57,765 bases of DNA from Bacteroidota bacterium (GCA_018267315.1 JAFDYS010000011.1:13363-71127), one strand, 5' to 3'. Shown: positions 27,938 to 36,956, counted from the first letter of the stretch. Made by a program: numbers and translations. The notes: a model not told the origin generated them from the sequence alone.

Positions 27938-30900
27938 TCACTGCTTAACCAATTTACCTCTCAATGATTGATGGATTCCATTCACGGTAATGAAATAAAT
28001 TCCCTGAGGCAATGCGCTGAGGTCAAGTGACAGTTCGTTCTCACCTTCCTGCATTTTGAAATGGGCGGTGCGCATCAACTGCCCTGAAGCGGATGTGATT
28101 TCCACCGTGCCCGTGCCTCCGGATTTCATGTTAAACCATACGGTTGCCGCATGGGTCGCAGGATTAGGAAAAATTTTCAGGTCATTAAGTGATGAAGATT
28201 GCAGCTCACCCATTCCTGACAGCATGGTGTTCAGCAATTGCAGTACTGCCGCTTCACCGTTCCATTTGAAATGAACATAAAGAATATCTGCACTTGCATC
28301 AAAATAGACGGCAGAATCTGCAGCGCCGAATTCATCGAGTGTAGACTTGAATGGAAGATCGGTTCCATTGAGCAACACATTCGTCGGCGCATCAAGCAGG
28401 CGCTGAAACTGGAAATTCATTTCTCTCATTTGCGGCGCACCTGCAAAGCTGTTGCCGCTCTTCGAAAGATTCACTGTTATCAGATGCCAGTCCACCGTTC
28501 CGGCAAGTGAAATGAGATCATAGCCCGCGTTGGCAAGCGCCTCCGCATCTTTCCCATCATCATCGTAAATGAAGCAGGAAGATTGCGGAACTGATAGCTC
28601 CGGATAATATTTCACGATCAGCGTATCCGTATTGTAAGCGGAAAGCGTTTTCAATGGTGGCACCATGGGGATAAAACTTCCTGCCTTGATAAAAAGTGGC
28701 AGTACATCGAGTGCAGCACTAACCGTTGCTGTTGTTCCTCCCTCATATTCCTGCGTATTGTTCCAGTAGTTGATCCATTTCCCCGATGGAAAAATAACAG
28801 ATCGTGAAGTGACCCCTGAAGCAATCACCGGCGCCACCATCATATTCTCACCCCACAAAAACTGATCGTTGATGTTTGACAATGCCTCGTTCCACGGCTC
28901 ATAAAAATTAAGAGGGCGTGCAAGCGGAGTTCCGCGCGTTGCATTCTGATAAGCGAGTGAATAGTTATACGGAGTGAGTTGATACCGGAGCGACACATAT
29001 TTGCGCACCGTGTTCTGGCAGGTTGTGGAATAGTAAACCGGTTCAGTCGGCACGCCTTCACCGTGTGCCCGTTCCACCGGGGCGAATGCGCCGAGTTCCT
29101 GCCAGCGCGTGTAGAGCTCTTCATTTTGGCCACCACCGGTAAACCCGCCAATATCAGAATGCATGTACCCCACACCGCTCATGCTCATACCCAGCATGAT
29201 GGGAATCTGCGCTTTCAGTCCGTCGAAACTTCTTTGAATGTCTCCCGACCACGGGAAAACGGAATATCGCTGCATGCCGGCATAGCCGCTCCTGGTAAGA
29301 TTGAACAGGCGCTCCTGCGGATGGTATTGCTTATACTTTTCAAACAGCATCTCGGCCCAAATGAGTGAATACACATTGTGAACAGTGCGCGCCGATCCGA
29401 TGGAGTGATAGAGACCCGAAGGATGATTTTCCGGCTCACCGAGATCGCACCACCATCCACCAGCCCCTTCGGTAATGCGGCCATCATAAAAATTCCACAT
29501 CCAATTCTGCGATTCTGCTGAAAACATGTCGAGCAATCCGGCGCTCCCTGCCCAAAAATTCCCGATCACGAATTCGTTGCCGTTTACATCCGTTGCGAGA
29601 TATCCGTTGCTGTTAGCGGTGGAATAGTTGGAAGAATTCAGAGTGATGTAGGGCTCGGTGATCAGGATGGTTTTGATTCCCAGGGAATCGAAGTCATGCA
29701 TCATGTCAACCGGTTGCTGCCATTTAGAGTAATCCCAGTCAAGATTTCCCATGGTGGATGGTGAACCGAACCAATACAGATCAAGCACCAGCGCATCCAT
29801 TGGAAAATTCTTCGACTGCATCTGGCTTACAATACTCCGCGCTTCCGTTTCATTCTGATACCCGTATTTCGATTGAATGTATCCCAGCGCCCATCTGGGT
29901 GGCAATGGTTGTCTGCCGGTGAGTTGAGTGTATTGGTTCAGAATCTCTTCATTCGAACTTCCGCCGATGAAGAAATAACTGAAGGCACCCGATTCAAAGG
30001 TGTAATTCAATACATCAGAAATGGAATTGCCGAAATCCCAGTTGCCGGGTGAGTAATTATCCATGTACAACGCATACCCATTGGTGGAGATCACAAGAGG
30101 AATGTTGATGTTCAGAGTTGATGCTCCGAACGAATAGCCATAATTCGCCGAGTTGTAGCTGGAGAATTTCTTCCCCCGCCGGTCCACATCTATGGCCCGT
30201 GAGCCGGTGCCATAGAGGTGTTCCGTTTCATTAAGATATGATCTGAAACCACCGCCCTGGTAATTCTGATAGATGCCTGATTCTTCTTTCAGCAGAGTAT
30301 CACCACTGAATAAGTAAGTAAGCCGTACAGGGAATTTAGTGATTAGAACCGTAATGCTATCCGTCGAAAACTCGAGGTGATCGCTGAACTCCTGCACCAT
30401 AGCACCACTGTAATTCGGCTCCATGACTACGCTGAATGATGAATCAGGATTTGCCTCAGCCGGCGGCTGCAGTGCCACCTGAATCATGTTGGAGGTAAAC
30501 GGCCGAAGTGTAATCGTTCCGGTTTCCGTTTGCACGGTGAGTGATGATCCGGAAAGTGAGTAGGACTGGTAATCGCCCATCACCTGGAGGTTGATGGCAT
30601 AGTAGATATCGGAGTTATCTTCCGATCGTCCCACAATGGATCCATTCACGTTGCGAAACACAAAAGCCAGCGACGTCACCTGCTCGCCATCATTGATGCC
30701 ATAGAAACTCTTAATGTGATATTTGATGCGATAGAGATCATTGCCGAGACTTTCCATGAGGGTAGTTGAATCAAAGGTGCCCCAGTCATCAACTACATGC
30801 TTCCAGTCATTGCCGTTTTGACTCTCGGTAGTGAGCACGCCGGTATGGGCAAAAACATCACCGGTATATCCGGCCAATGCCCCGTTTCCTTCCTGGGCGT

Positions 30901-31012
30901 TATAAATAATCGTCACGGTGTCATTGGTAACCGGAAATTCAGGATCAACCGTTAAGATTTGGCCCCATGCTACATTCAACGGAAAAACGAACAGGAAGTA
31001 CCACTTCTTCAT
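27938..31012 (-). CDS. Secreted GH31 family glycoside hydrolase with T9SS sorting domain
   Basis: 1024 aa from ATG 31012 (the frame extends to a TTG at 31021). Signal peptide 1-18 (ending VAWGQ). Residues ~20-150 are a starch-binding-like beta sandwich (VTNDTVTIIYNAQEGNGALA). The GH31 barrel has the catalytic nucleophile Asp523 in WWCDLGEPENHPSG, and the acid/base region PWSGDIQRSFDGL followed by HSDIGGF. A C-terminal sorting domain begins LKIFPNPATHAATVWF. It should be a retaining alpha-glucosidase or alpha-xylosidase on the cell surface. No SusC/SusD pair or other glycosidase adjoins it, so it is not in a polysaccharide locus here. Confidence 0.93.
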   Translation of the reverse strand: MKKWYFLFVFPLNVAWGQILTVDPEFPVTNDTVTIIYNAQEGNGALAGYTGDVFAHTGVLTTESQNGNDWKHVVDDWGTFDSTTLMESLGNDLYRIKYHIKSFYGINDGEQVTSLAFVFRNVNGSIVGRSEDNSDIYYAINLQVMGDYQSYSLSGSSLTVQTETGTITLRPFTSNMIQVALQPPAEANPDSSFSVVMEPNYSGAMVQEFSDHLEFSTDSITVLITKFPVRLTYLFSGDTLLKEESGIYQNYQGGGFRSYLNETEHLYGTGSRAIDVDRRGKKFSSYNSANYGYSFGASTLNINIPLVISTNGYALYMDNYSPGNWDFGNSISDVLNYTFESGAFSYFFIGGSSNEEILNQYTQLTGRQPLPPRWALGYIQSKYGYQNETEARSIVSQMQSKNFPMDALVLDLYWFGSPSTMGNLDWDYSKWQQPVDMMHDFDSLGIKTILITEPYITLNSSNYSTANSNGYLATDVNGNEFVIGNFWAGSAGLLDMFSAESQNWMWNFYDGRITEGAGGWWCDLGEPENHPSGLYHSIGSARTVHNVYSLIWAEMLFEKYKQYHPQERLFNLTRSGYAGMQRYSVFPWSGDIQRSFDGLKAQIPIMLGMSMSGVGYMHSDIGGFTGGGQNEELYTRWQELGAFAPVERAHGEGVPTEPVYYSTTCQNTVRKYVSLRYQLTPYNYSLAYQNATRGTPLARPLNFYEPWNEALSNINDQFLWGENMMVAPVIASGVTSRSVIFPSGKWINYWNNTQEYEGGTTATVSAALDVLPLFIKAGSFIPMVPPLKTLSAYNTDTLIVKYYPELSVPQSSCFIYDDDGKDAEALANAGYDLISLAGTVDWHLITVNLSKSGNSFAGAPQMREMNFQFQRLLDAPTNVLLNGTDLPFKSTLDEFGAADSAVYFDASADILYVHFKWNGEAAVLQLLNTMLSGMGELQSSSLNDLKIFPNPATHAATVWFNMKSGGTGTVEITSASGQLMRTAHFKMQEGENELSLDLSALPQGIYFITVNGIHQSLRGKLVKQ

Positions 31013-31115
31013 AGCCGGCAAAAAAACACAGATTCATGCAATTTGTTTCGGCTTTAAGAAAATTACTGCGCATGTATTGCAATGAATCTCACTGAACTGA
31101 AGATCATAATTGCAT

Positions 31116-31123
31116 TACATTTG
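31116..31123 (+). promoter_or_regulatory. -7 promoter element for the lipoprotein gene at 31179
   Basis: TACATTTG, a full TAnnTTTG match, 55 bases upstream of ATG 31179. It argues for the ATG at 31179 and against a start further upstream. Confidence 0.5.
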
Positions 31124-31178
31124 CGCCTTCTCCGGAAAAACAGAACGGAGCCAACCAGAAAATCAATTCCAAATCAAA

Positions 31179-31682
31179 ATGAAAAAATCAGTTTTCGGCA
31201 TTATGGCTTTTGCAGTTATAATGACCTCAGCAAATTCGTGCGCGAAACATGAAAAAGACCAACTCATTGGTAAATGGCGAATTGCCAGTGTAGAATTTCA
31301 GCAGTTTAAGCAGCAAGCGATGTATGATGAACAGCAGATTGCCATGCTGCAGGATTCCATCAAAGCAAATACCGATACGGCCAAGCTGTCCCGCTTCCAG
31401 CGTATACTGGAAAATACCCAAAAACGCGCGGAGCAAATGAAACAGCAACAGGACACCATGATTGCCAAGAGCCGCTGGGAATTCATGAGCAACGGTGATT
31501 TCAAGGCCAGCGAAATGCAGGGCGAGAACAAAGGCATCTGGTCATACGATGAAGATAAAGGAATCCTGTTTACTATCATTGACGAACGCACTTCCTCCGT
31601 ACACGTGAAGTTCAAAGCGGACACCATGGTGCTTGAACTCGATTCACTCAATTACATGAAGTTTGTAAAGTCAACAGATTAA
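31179..31682 (+). CDS. Lipocalin-like lipoprotein (hypothetical)
   Basis: 167 aa from ATG 31179; the frame opens further upstream at 31110 but that part overlaps the promoter. Lipoprotein signal KSVFGIMAFAVIMTSANSC. The mature part starts DQLIGKWRIASVEFQ, like lipocalin-type DUF proteins, then a helical insert rich in Gln, Lys and Met (LSRFQRILENTQKRAEQMKQ), then strands (SRWEFMSNGDFKASEMQGEN, GIWSYDEDKGILFTI). Function unknown. Followed by a strong terminator at 31703-31735. Confidence 0.8.
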   Translation: MKKSVFGIMAFAVIMTSANSCAKHEKDQLIGKWRIASVEFQQFKQQAMYDEQQIAMLQDSIKANTDTAKLSRFQRILENTQKRAEQMKQQQDTMIAKSRWEFMSNGDFKASEMQGENKGIWSYDEDKGILFTIIDERTSSVHVKFKADTMVLELDSLNYMKFVKSTD

Positions 31683-31702
31683 TCACCGGCAAATACTTTT
31701 TC

Positions 31703-31735
31703 AAGAGAGCTCCCGAAACCGGGGGCTCTTTTATT
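31703..31735 (+). terminator. Rho-independent terminator after the lipoprotein gene
   Basis: AGAGCTCCC pairs with GGGGGCTCT (one G-U) around a GAAAC loop, followed by TTTTATTTTT. It separates the lipoprotein gene from the TMEM175-like gene. Confidence 0.85.
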
Positions 31736-31782
31736 TTTATGACGGTACTCTATACCTTTCACAATTCAAACCACTTCACTCC

Positions 31783-32526
31783 GTGAGAAACATCCTGGTA
31801 AAAAATGAATTCGCTCATAAGAAAGGAACACAGTGGCGCGGTCATGAGGTTCAGCGCATCGAGGCATTCACTGATGCCGTTTTCGCCTTTGCCGTAACAC
31901 TGCTTGCCGTTTCGCTGGAAGTGCCTAAGAGTTTTGATGAACTTCTCGAAACAATGAAGGGCTTCCTTGGCTTTGCTTTTACGTTTGCCATCCTTTTCGT
32001 TTTCTGGTACCGGCAGTATATCTTCTTCAGGAAATACGGCATTGATGACAAAACCATCATCGCATATAACGGCGTTCTGCTTTGTGCTGTATTGTTTTTC
32101 ATTTACCCTTTCAAGTTCATGTCCTACCTCATTGTGTCCATGGTGTTTTACCGATCGGATGAGCGCCTGCATGAGATCATTAACGTGGACCGCATGCCGG
32201 AACTGCTGTCGCTGTATTATTTCGGAATCGGCCTCATGAACGGAACATTGGGTTTGATGTATCGTCACGCGCTCAGGTACCGGCAACACCTGCTGCTGAA
32301 TGAGGAGGAAGAAAAAGAAGCCGTAGAGCAGTACATCAGCGGCATGCTGTCCATTGTGCTGTTTGGTTTCATGATTCTCCTGTTGTTTATTCTACCCGGC
32401 TACCTCACTTCTTTTTCCATCTTCCCAATCTTCCTTTTACCCATCAGCACCCGACTGATGAAAAGAAAATCATTTAACGCGGCGAAATATCTTCCGCCGG
32501 CTGTGCCACCTGTGCAGGAAGCATAA
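31783..32526 (+). CDS. TMEM175-like (DUF1211) integral membrane protein, putative potassium channel
   Basis: 247 aa from GTG 31783; the next in-frame ATG is inside the first membrane repeat, so GTG is the likely start. The signature RIEAFTDAVFAFAVTLLAVS is the pore-helix motif (RxxxFSDAVFAIAxT) of bacterial TMEM175 channels. About six membrane segments follow (GFAFTFAILFVFWYRQYIFF, NGVLLCAVLFFIYPFKF). Bacterial members conduct K+; that role here is inference. The second repeat lacks the same motif. A near-consensus -7 box TACCTTTC is at 31753-31760. It converges with a DinB gene, 5 bases apart. Confidence 0.8.
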   Translation: MRNILVKNEFAHKKGTQWRGHEVQRIEAFTDAVFAFAVTLLAVSLEVPKSFDELLETMKGFLGFAFTFAILFVFWYRQYIFFRKYGIDDKTIIAYNGVLLCAVLFFIYPFKFMSYLIVSMVFYRSDERLHEIINVDRMPELLSLYYFGIGLMNGTLGLMYRHALRYRQHLLLNEEEEKEAVEQYISGMLSIVLFGFMILLLFILPGYLTSFSIFPIFLLPISTRLMKRKSFNAAKYLPPAVPPVQEA

Positions 32527-32531
32527 TGCCG

Positions 32532-33026
32532 TTACCTGAGTGAGCGGTAAAAAAAGATGAGATCCGTTGGAGGAATTTCTGCAACACCAACTTGTCGCAG
32601 CATCGTTACCAATTGCCCGCGGTGGTAGGTGGAATGGTTGAAGACATGAGCGAATACCTGGTAGAGAGATGAAGTAACGATACCACCTTTAAGCGTGGAA
32701 TATTTTTTTATTTCCAGCAATGAATCCTCAGCGGTAGCTTCTGCCAGTTCTTTGAGCCGGTACGACGATTGGCGGATTCCATCCATCATTTCCTGATTCG
32801 TTCCCTGAAAGTTTTCAGTCGGCAGCGCGGCCGGTGAAAATCCTTCCACCCGCCTGATCCAAACTTCCTGAGCGCCCCACAGGTGCAGTACGGTTTTCCG
32901 TATGGAAGAAAAACTGCTTACGATTTCGCGGTTCATCTGTTCATCACTGAGCGATTCCATCGCGGAACAAATACGATCATTCGCCCACACATTGAATGCG
33001 GCAAATTCCTCAATAAATTTCTTCAT
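32532..33026 (-). CDS. DinB family protein
   Basis: 164 aa from ATG 33026 (MKKFIEEFAAFNVWANDRIC); the frame upstream is open to 33113 but reads as leader. DinB four-helix-bundle features: the first His-free helix FNVWANDRICSAME, 'TVLHLWGAQEVWIRRVEG' with a metal-ligand His, and 'VFAHVFNHSTYHRGQLVTML' with two more His ligands. DinB/YfiT proteins are metal-dependent thiol transferases or hydrolases; the substrate is unknown. Divergent from the PLP enzyme across 76 bases. Confidence 0.88.
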   Translation of the reverse strand: MKKFIEEFAAFNVWANDRICSAMESLSDEQMNREIVSSFSSIRKTVLHLWGAQEVWIRRVEGFSPAALPTENFQGTNQEMMDGIRQSSYRLKELAEATAEDSLLEIKKYSTLKGGIVTSSLYQVFAHVFNHSTYHRGQLVTMLRQVGVAEIPPTDLIFFYRSLR

Positions 33027-33078
33027 GCCGCCAAAGTAGAGATTATGCCGCTTTGGCTGCATGCCGTTGCGGCCACCG

Positions 33079-33086
33079 TAAATTTG
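33079..33086 (+). promoter_or_regulatory. -7 promoter element for the PLP enzyme gene
   Basis: TAAATTTG, a full TAnnTTTG match, 16 bases before ATG 33103. A TTTG lies at 33052-33055, spaced 23 bases, which is longer than usual. Confidence 0.45.
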
Positions 33087-33102
33087 CTGCAAATAAAAAT
33101 CC

Positions 33103-34323
33103 ATGGATCTCAAATTCGGCAGTGTCTGCGTTCGTAACCCAAAGACACCCTTCCCCTATTCCCAACCGCACATGGAGCCGATTGTGGCCACCACTACCTT
33201 CAGCTATGATGATCCGGAGGCGCTCATGGAAATTTTCCTCGGGGAGAAAAAAGGATTTGTCTATTCCCGGTGGAGTAACCCCACCATTGAAGCCGCGGAG
33301 TTGAAGATTGCCGCTCTGGAGAGCTGTGGATTAAAAGATGACACAGGAAATCCGTTGATGCTGAAAGCCCGCCTCTTCAGTTCAGGCATGGGAGCCATCA
33401 GCACGCTGTTCCTTTCCGCCATGAAACCGGGCGATAAAGTAATAGTGCAGGGGAATCTTTACGGAGGCACCAATGAGTTGCTCGTAAAAATTCTTTCGCC
33501 GCTTGGCATTCAGCCGGTGATTACTGATTTGAAGCAACCGGAAGAAGTGAAAAAACAATGCAAAGATCCGGGGGTGAAGATGATCTATATTGAAACGCCG
33601 GCAAACCCCACCATTGATTGTTATGATATTGAAGCGCTCACTGCCATTGCAAAGGAGAACGGGCAACTCGTTACCGTTGACAATACATTCGCCACACCTT
33701 ACCTGCAGCAACCGTTTCGGTTCGGGGTAGATTTTGTGGTACACAGCACCACCAAGTTTCTGAACGGTCACGGTAACTCCATCAGCGGAGCGCTGGTTGC
33801 ACGTGATGAATCATTTATGGATCAGGTTGTATTCAACTATCTGAAATTACTGGGCACCAACAGCAATGCTTTCGACGCGTGGCTGCTGAACCAGGGTATG
33901 AAAACCCTTGAAGTAAGAATGGACCGTCATTGTTCTAACGCCATGGCCATGGCGCAATTTCTCAGCAGTCATCCGGCTGTTTCAAAAGTCAATTACTGTG
34001 GACTGGAATCGCACAGCGATTATGCTGTAGCGAGGAAGCAGATGAAGCAGTTCGGCGGCATGCTGAGCTTTGAATTAAAAGGCGGCCTCACGGCAGGAAA
34101 GCGCATGCTGAAAGAAATTCAGCTTTGCCAGCTGGCGGTTTCACTCGGCACGGTGGACACCATCATTCAGCACCCGGCCAGCATGAGCCACGTGGGAGTT
34201 AAAAAAGAAATTCGCAAGCAATACGGAATCACCGATGGATTGATCCGGCTGTCCGTTGGTTTGGAGGACATCAGCGACCTGCTGGCAGATATCGGAGGCG
34301 CACTCGACACAGTGAAGAACTAA
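33103..34323 (+). CDS. Trans-sulfuration PLP enzyme (cystathionine gamma-synthase / gamma-lyase / methionine gamma-lyase family)
   Basis: 406 aa. Fold-type I PLP enzyme of the Cys/Met metabolism family. The PLP lysine is Lys218 in HSTTKFLNGHG; the phosphate-binding segment is SSGMGAISTLF; YSRWSNPTIEAAELKIAALE and IETPANPTIDCYDI are also diagnostic. C-terminal 'VSLGTVDTIIQHPASMSH' is the substrate-carboxylate region. It acts on cysteine, cystathionine or homoserine esters; lyase versus synthase cannot be settled from sequence. The internal insert (GLKDDTGNPLMLKARLF) between strand and PLP pocket is slightly longer than in E. coli MetB. Confidence 0.9.
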   Translation: MDLKFGSVCVRNPKTPFPYSQPHMEPIVATTTFSYDDPEALMEIFLGEKKGFVYSRWSNPTIEAAELKIAALESCGLKDDTGNPLMLKARLFSSGMGAISTLFLSAMKPGDKVIVQGNLYGGTNELLVKILSPLGIQPVITDLKQPEEVKKQCKDPGVKMIYIETPANPTIDCYDIEALTAIAKENGQLVTVDNTFATPYLQQPFRFGVDFVVHSTTKFLNGHGNSISGALVARDESFMDQVVFNYLKLLGTNSNAFDAWLLNQGMKTLEVRMDRHCSNAMAMAQFLSSHPAVSKVNYCGLESHSDYAVARKQMKQFGGMLSFELKGGLTAGKRMLKEIQLCQLAVSLGTVDTIIQHPASMSHVGVKKEIRKQYGITDGLIRLSVGLEDISDLLADIGGALDTVKN

Positions 34324-34364
34324 ACGGCAATAATTCAGCATTCTCCATTCGAAATGACAATCAC

Positions 34365-34787
34365 ATGATCTGGAAGAATCCCATTGATCTCAATGCTCTT
34401 AACCACTGGCATCAAAATACCATGCAGCAATACATCGGCATCGAGTTTATTGATTACGGCGATGATTACCTCACCGCGCGCATGCCGGTTGATGAACGAA
34501 CCAAACAACCGAAAGGTCTTTTGCATGGCGGCGCTAATGTGGTACTCGCCGAATCACTCGGCAGCGTGGCATCCGTTCTGTGCATTGACCGCGAAAAAAA
34601 CCTTGTTGTGGGACTCGAGATCAACGCAAATCACCTCCGCGCTGTGCGCGATGGATTTGTTACCGGCATTACCCGGCCCATTCACATCGGGCGAAGCACG
34701 CATGTATGGGAAATAAAAATTTATGATGAGCAGAACCGGCTTAGCTGCATCAGCCGGATCACCAATGCTATACTCGAAAAGAAATAA
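34365..34787 (+). CDS. Hotdog-fold acyl-CoA thioesterase (PaaI/MenI type)
   Basis: 140 aa. The single-hotdog thioesterase pattern is clear: KQPKGLLHGGANVVLAESLG contains the HGG motif with the catalytic region, followed by VVGLEINANHLRAVRDGFVT. Relatives hydrolyse 1,4-dihydroxy-2-naphthoyl-CoA or phenylacetyl-CoA-type thioesters. No menaquinone genes adjoin it, so the substrate is open. It follows the PLP enzyme by 41 bases and may share its transcript. Confidence 0.88.
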   Translation: MIWKNPIDLNALNHWHQNTMQQYIGIEFIDYGDDYLTARMPVDERTKQPKGLLHGGANVVLAESLGSVASVLCIDREKNLVVGLEINANHLRAVRDGFVTGITRPIHIGRSTHVWEIKIYDEQNRLSCISRITNAILEKK

Positions 34788-34843
34788 TGAGGAATTTCAG
34801 TAACAAAATCACCGCTTAAGTTGAGCTAAGTTGCACGGGCACC

Positions 34844-35923
34844 ATGACAGAACAGGAACTTTTAAGATACAGTTGCCAGATTCAGCTTCCTGATTTCGGT
34901 GAAGCAAAACAGGAGCTGATGAAAAACGCCAGGGTATTGATCGTGGGTGCAGGCGGTCTCGGCTGCCCTGCGGCGCAGTACCTTACCTCATCGGGCGTTG
35001 GAACCATTACGCTCGCTGATTTCGATACCATCTCGGTGAGCAACCTCCATCGGCAGATTCTTTACTCTCCGGATGAAGCAGGAATGATGAAAGCTGAGGT
35101 GGCATGCCGCAAACTGCAGGAGCAGAATCCGCAAATACAGCTTCTCCCCTTCACTCAAAAAATCACCTTGGAAAATGTGATGAGCATTGTGATGATGCAC
35201 GATGTGGTGATTGACGGCACCGATAATTTTGAAACCCGTTACCTTCTGAATGATGCGTGTGTGCTGCTGGGTAAGCCATTGGTGTATGGGGCAATTTACC
35301 AGTATGAAGGTCAGGTGGCGCTGTTTAATTTTAAGAATGAAGATGGGACCCGTTCGCCTCATTACCGGGATGTATTTCCGCAAGTGGATGCGGCCACGAT
35401 TGCCGGCTGTGCTGAAGGCGGTGTGATCCCGACACTCGCCGGAATTATTGGTTGTATGCAGGCCAATGAAGTCATTAAAGTGATTACCCAAACCGGTGAA
35501 CCACTTGCCGGTAAGTTGCTGCTCTTTGATGCACGCACCATGCAATCGAGAATTATTAAAACCGGAAACAAATCGAAACTTGCCATAACGGAAATTACGG
35601 AACCGACGCCGGTGCCTTTGCTTACAGTGGAGGCATTAAACGCTGCGGCGAACAAGGATGAATATCTGCTGATTGATGTTCGCACCATCAGCGAGCGGCA
35701 TGAATTCAACATCGGCGGAACACATATTCCCATTGCTGAATTAGAGCATACAGTTCATCAAATAGAAACCGCTAAAAAGATCGTGTTCTACTGCGCCACA
35801 GGAAACAGAAGTGCGGAGGCCGTTAGAATATTTCGCAGGTACTATCCCAATACCGAAGCTTATTCGCTTGAAGGAGGAATGAGAAAATGGAAAGAGGTTT
35901 CTGTTAAATCCCCTCTTCATTAG
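34844..35923 (+). CDS. ThiF/MoeB/HesA-type adenylyltransferase fused to a rhodanese domain
   Basis: 359 aa. N-terminal E1-like domain: nucleotide loop VLIVGAGGLGCPAAQYL, then the ATP site ADFDTISVSNLHRQILYS, DGTDNFETRYLLNDAC, and the active-site Cys189 in GCAEGGVIPTL. C-terminal rhodanese (~265-359) with Cys317 in FYCATGNRSAEA, the persulfide carrier. Such fusions activate the C-terminus of a ThiS/MoaD-like sulfur carrier and load sulfur on it. Both zinc CxxC pairs of E. coli MoeB are absent (SPHYRDVF replaces CYRCLF; the later pair is missing too). No carrier-protein gene is nearby. Gene family certain; partner unknown. Confidence 0.9.
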   Translation: MTEQELLRYSCQIQLPDFGEAKQELMKNARVLIVGAGGLGCPAAQYLTSSGVGTITLADFDTISVSNLHRQILYSPDEAGMMKAEVACRKLQEQNPQIQLLPFTQKITLENVMSIVMMHDVVIDGTDNFETRYLLNDACVLLGKPLVYGAIYQYEGQVALFNFKNEDGTRSPHYRDVFPQVDAATIAGCAEGGVIPTLAGIIGCMQANEVIKVITQTGEPLAGKLLLFDARTMQSRIIKTGNKSKLAITEITEPTPVPLLTVEALNAAANKDEYLLIDVRTISERHEFNIGGTHIPIAELEHTVHQIETAKKIVFYCATGNRSAEAVRIFRRYYPNTEAYSLEGGMRKWKEVSVKSPLH

Positions 35924-35925
35924 GG

Positions 35926-36183
35926 ATGGATTGTTGCATTACCAATGCTGCCTTAAAATTTGAATGGCGGAATCATTTTCCTTCCTTACAACAACATGAA
36001 TTGCGATTGGGGTTGCCGCTGAATAATCATTCTGCCGACGACTTTCTTCGCATGGGATTGCAACGAACTTCTTTGGTATGTGAATCTCATATCCGTTGCC
36101 TTTATGAATTTGTGGACGGCGCCGGCTTGCACTTTCACCAAACTGTATTCAATAGAAATACATGGTCAGGGCAATCTGCCTGA
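35926..36183 (+). CDS. Possible small hypothetical protein (85 aa)
   Basis: Open frame beginning two bases after the MoeB-rhodanese stop. 85 aa, rich in His, Cys, Leu and Asn, with no signal peptide, membrane segment or recognised motif. The placement would suit translational coupling, and the composition is plausible, but no homology is recognised. The surrounding 312 bases (35924-36235) hold nothing else that I can support, so it may equally be chance. Listed so the gap is described. Confidence 0.25.
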   Translation: MDCCITNAALKFEWRNHFPSLQQHELRLGLPLNNHSADDFLRMGLQRTSLVCESHIRCLYEFVDGAGLHFHQTVFNRNTWSGQSA

Positions 36184-36235
36184 ATGGTACGTCCAATCAC
36201 AGGCGGTAATAGAATTGCCGGTAAATTGCTTTTCG

Positions 36236-36916
36236 CTATTTCTTCGGCTTCATCACCTTTACTGTTGGCGAGGCGGTGGCAGTGGAATGCACCGTGAGCG
36301 TAGGCCCCTCTGCCAGTTTGAATTTCAAATCACAATCACCCGTAGTGTTGAAGGTAACCTTGGATGTGGTAGATCCGTCAGGTTTCGCAAATGTGACGGT
36401 GGCTATTTTTTTTGTGGCATCGTAGGTGGAGAACGTAACCTCATACCCATCCGTCTTCATCTTGTTCTCAAGATCTGCCGGCACCATTTTGTAGCTCTTC
36501 AGTAATTTCCGCTTGCGGTCATAGACCTCCACAGTCAGCGTGGAATCTGCGGCGTTACCCGCATTGGTTTTTATAGCGGTTCCCTCTTTTCCTATCACCA
36601 CTTCGGCAGCATTTCCCTGCGATTCTCCAAAGATGAGATTATTGAGTTCGGCGTAGCGCGGATGCGATTCATATTTCGTAATGGCCGTTTTAAAAGCTTC
36701 CCTGTCATCAGCATTAAGAGCTTCCACTTTCTTTTTAAGATCCAGGTAGTGCTGAGTATAGCTAAGTGAATTAACTGCTTCTTCCGGTGGCGGATTCAGC
36801 AGCACCCCATATTGATCAACAAGCGATGCCACACTCGCTTGCTGGGCTAAGCTATTCTGATGTATCGAAGAAAATAAAACCAGCGAAAGGCAGAATACGG
36901 CAACAGGATTTTTCAT
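36236..36916 (-). CDS. Exported hypothetical protein
   Basis: 226 aa with a signal peptide (1-25, ending NSLAQ). Residues ~30-105 are helical (YTQHYLDLKKKVEALNADDR), residues ~115-226 are beta-rich (STLTVEVYDRKRKLLKSYKM, KIATVTFAKPDGSTTSKVTF), ending in a basic tail VKVMKPKK. Not recognised as a known family. Monocistronic with a near-perfect promoter (36957-36986, minus). It shares the 248-base gap with the divergent thioredoxin-like gene. Confidence 0.75.
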   Translation of the reverse strand: MKNPVAVFCLSLVLFSSIHQNSLAQQASVASLVDQYGVLLNPPPEEAVNSLSYTQHYLDLKKKVEALNADDREAFKTAITKYESHPRYAELNNLIFGESQGNAAEVVIGKEGTAIKTNAGNAADSTLTVEVYDRKRKLLKSYKMVPADLENKMKTDGYEVTFSTYDATKKIATVTFAKPDGSTTSKVTFNTTGDCDLKFKLAEGPTLTVHSTATASPTVKVMKPKK

Positions 36917-36956
36917 GAAAATTGTATTTGGTTCAGTCGGTAAATTCTAATGGATT

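Noticed and set aside
31759..32289. 176-residue minus-strand frame over the TMEM175-like gene
   Set aside because: Antisense shadow; the plus-strand gene carries the diagnostic RxxxFTDAVFAFA motif.
34988..35545. 185-residue open frame on the minus strand over the MoeB-rhodanese gene
   Set aside because: Shadow of a gene with intact catalytic motifs; no signal, motif or promoter of its own.
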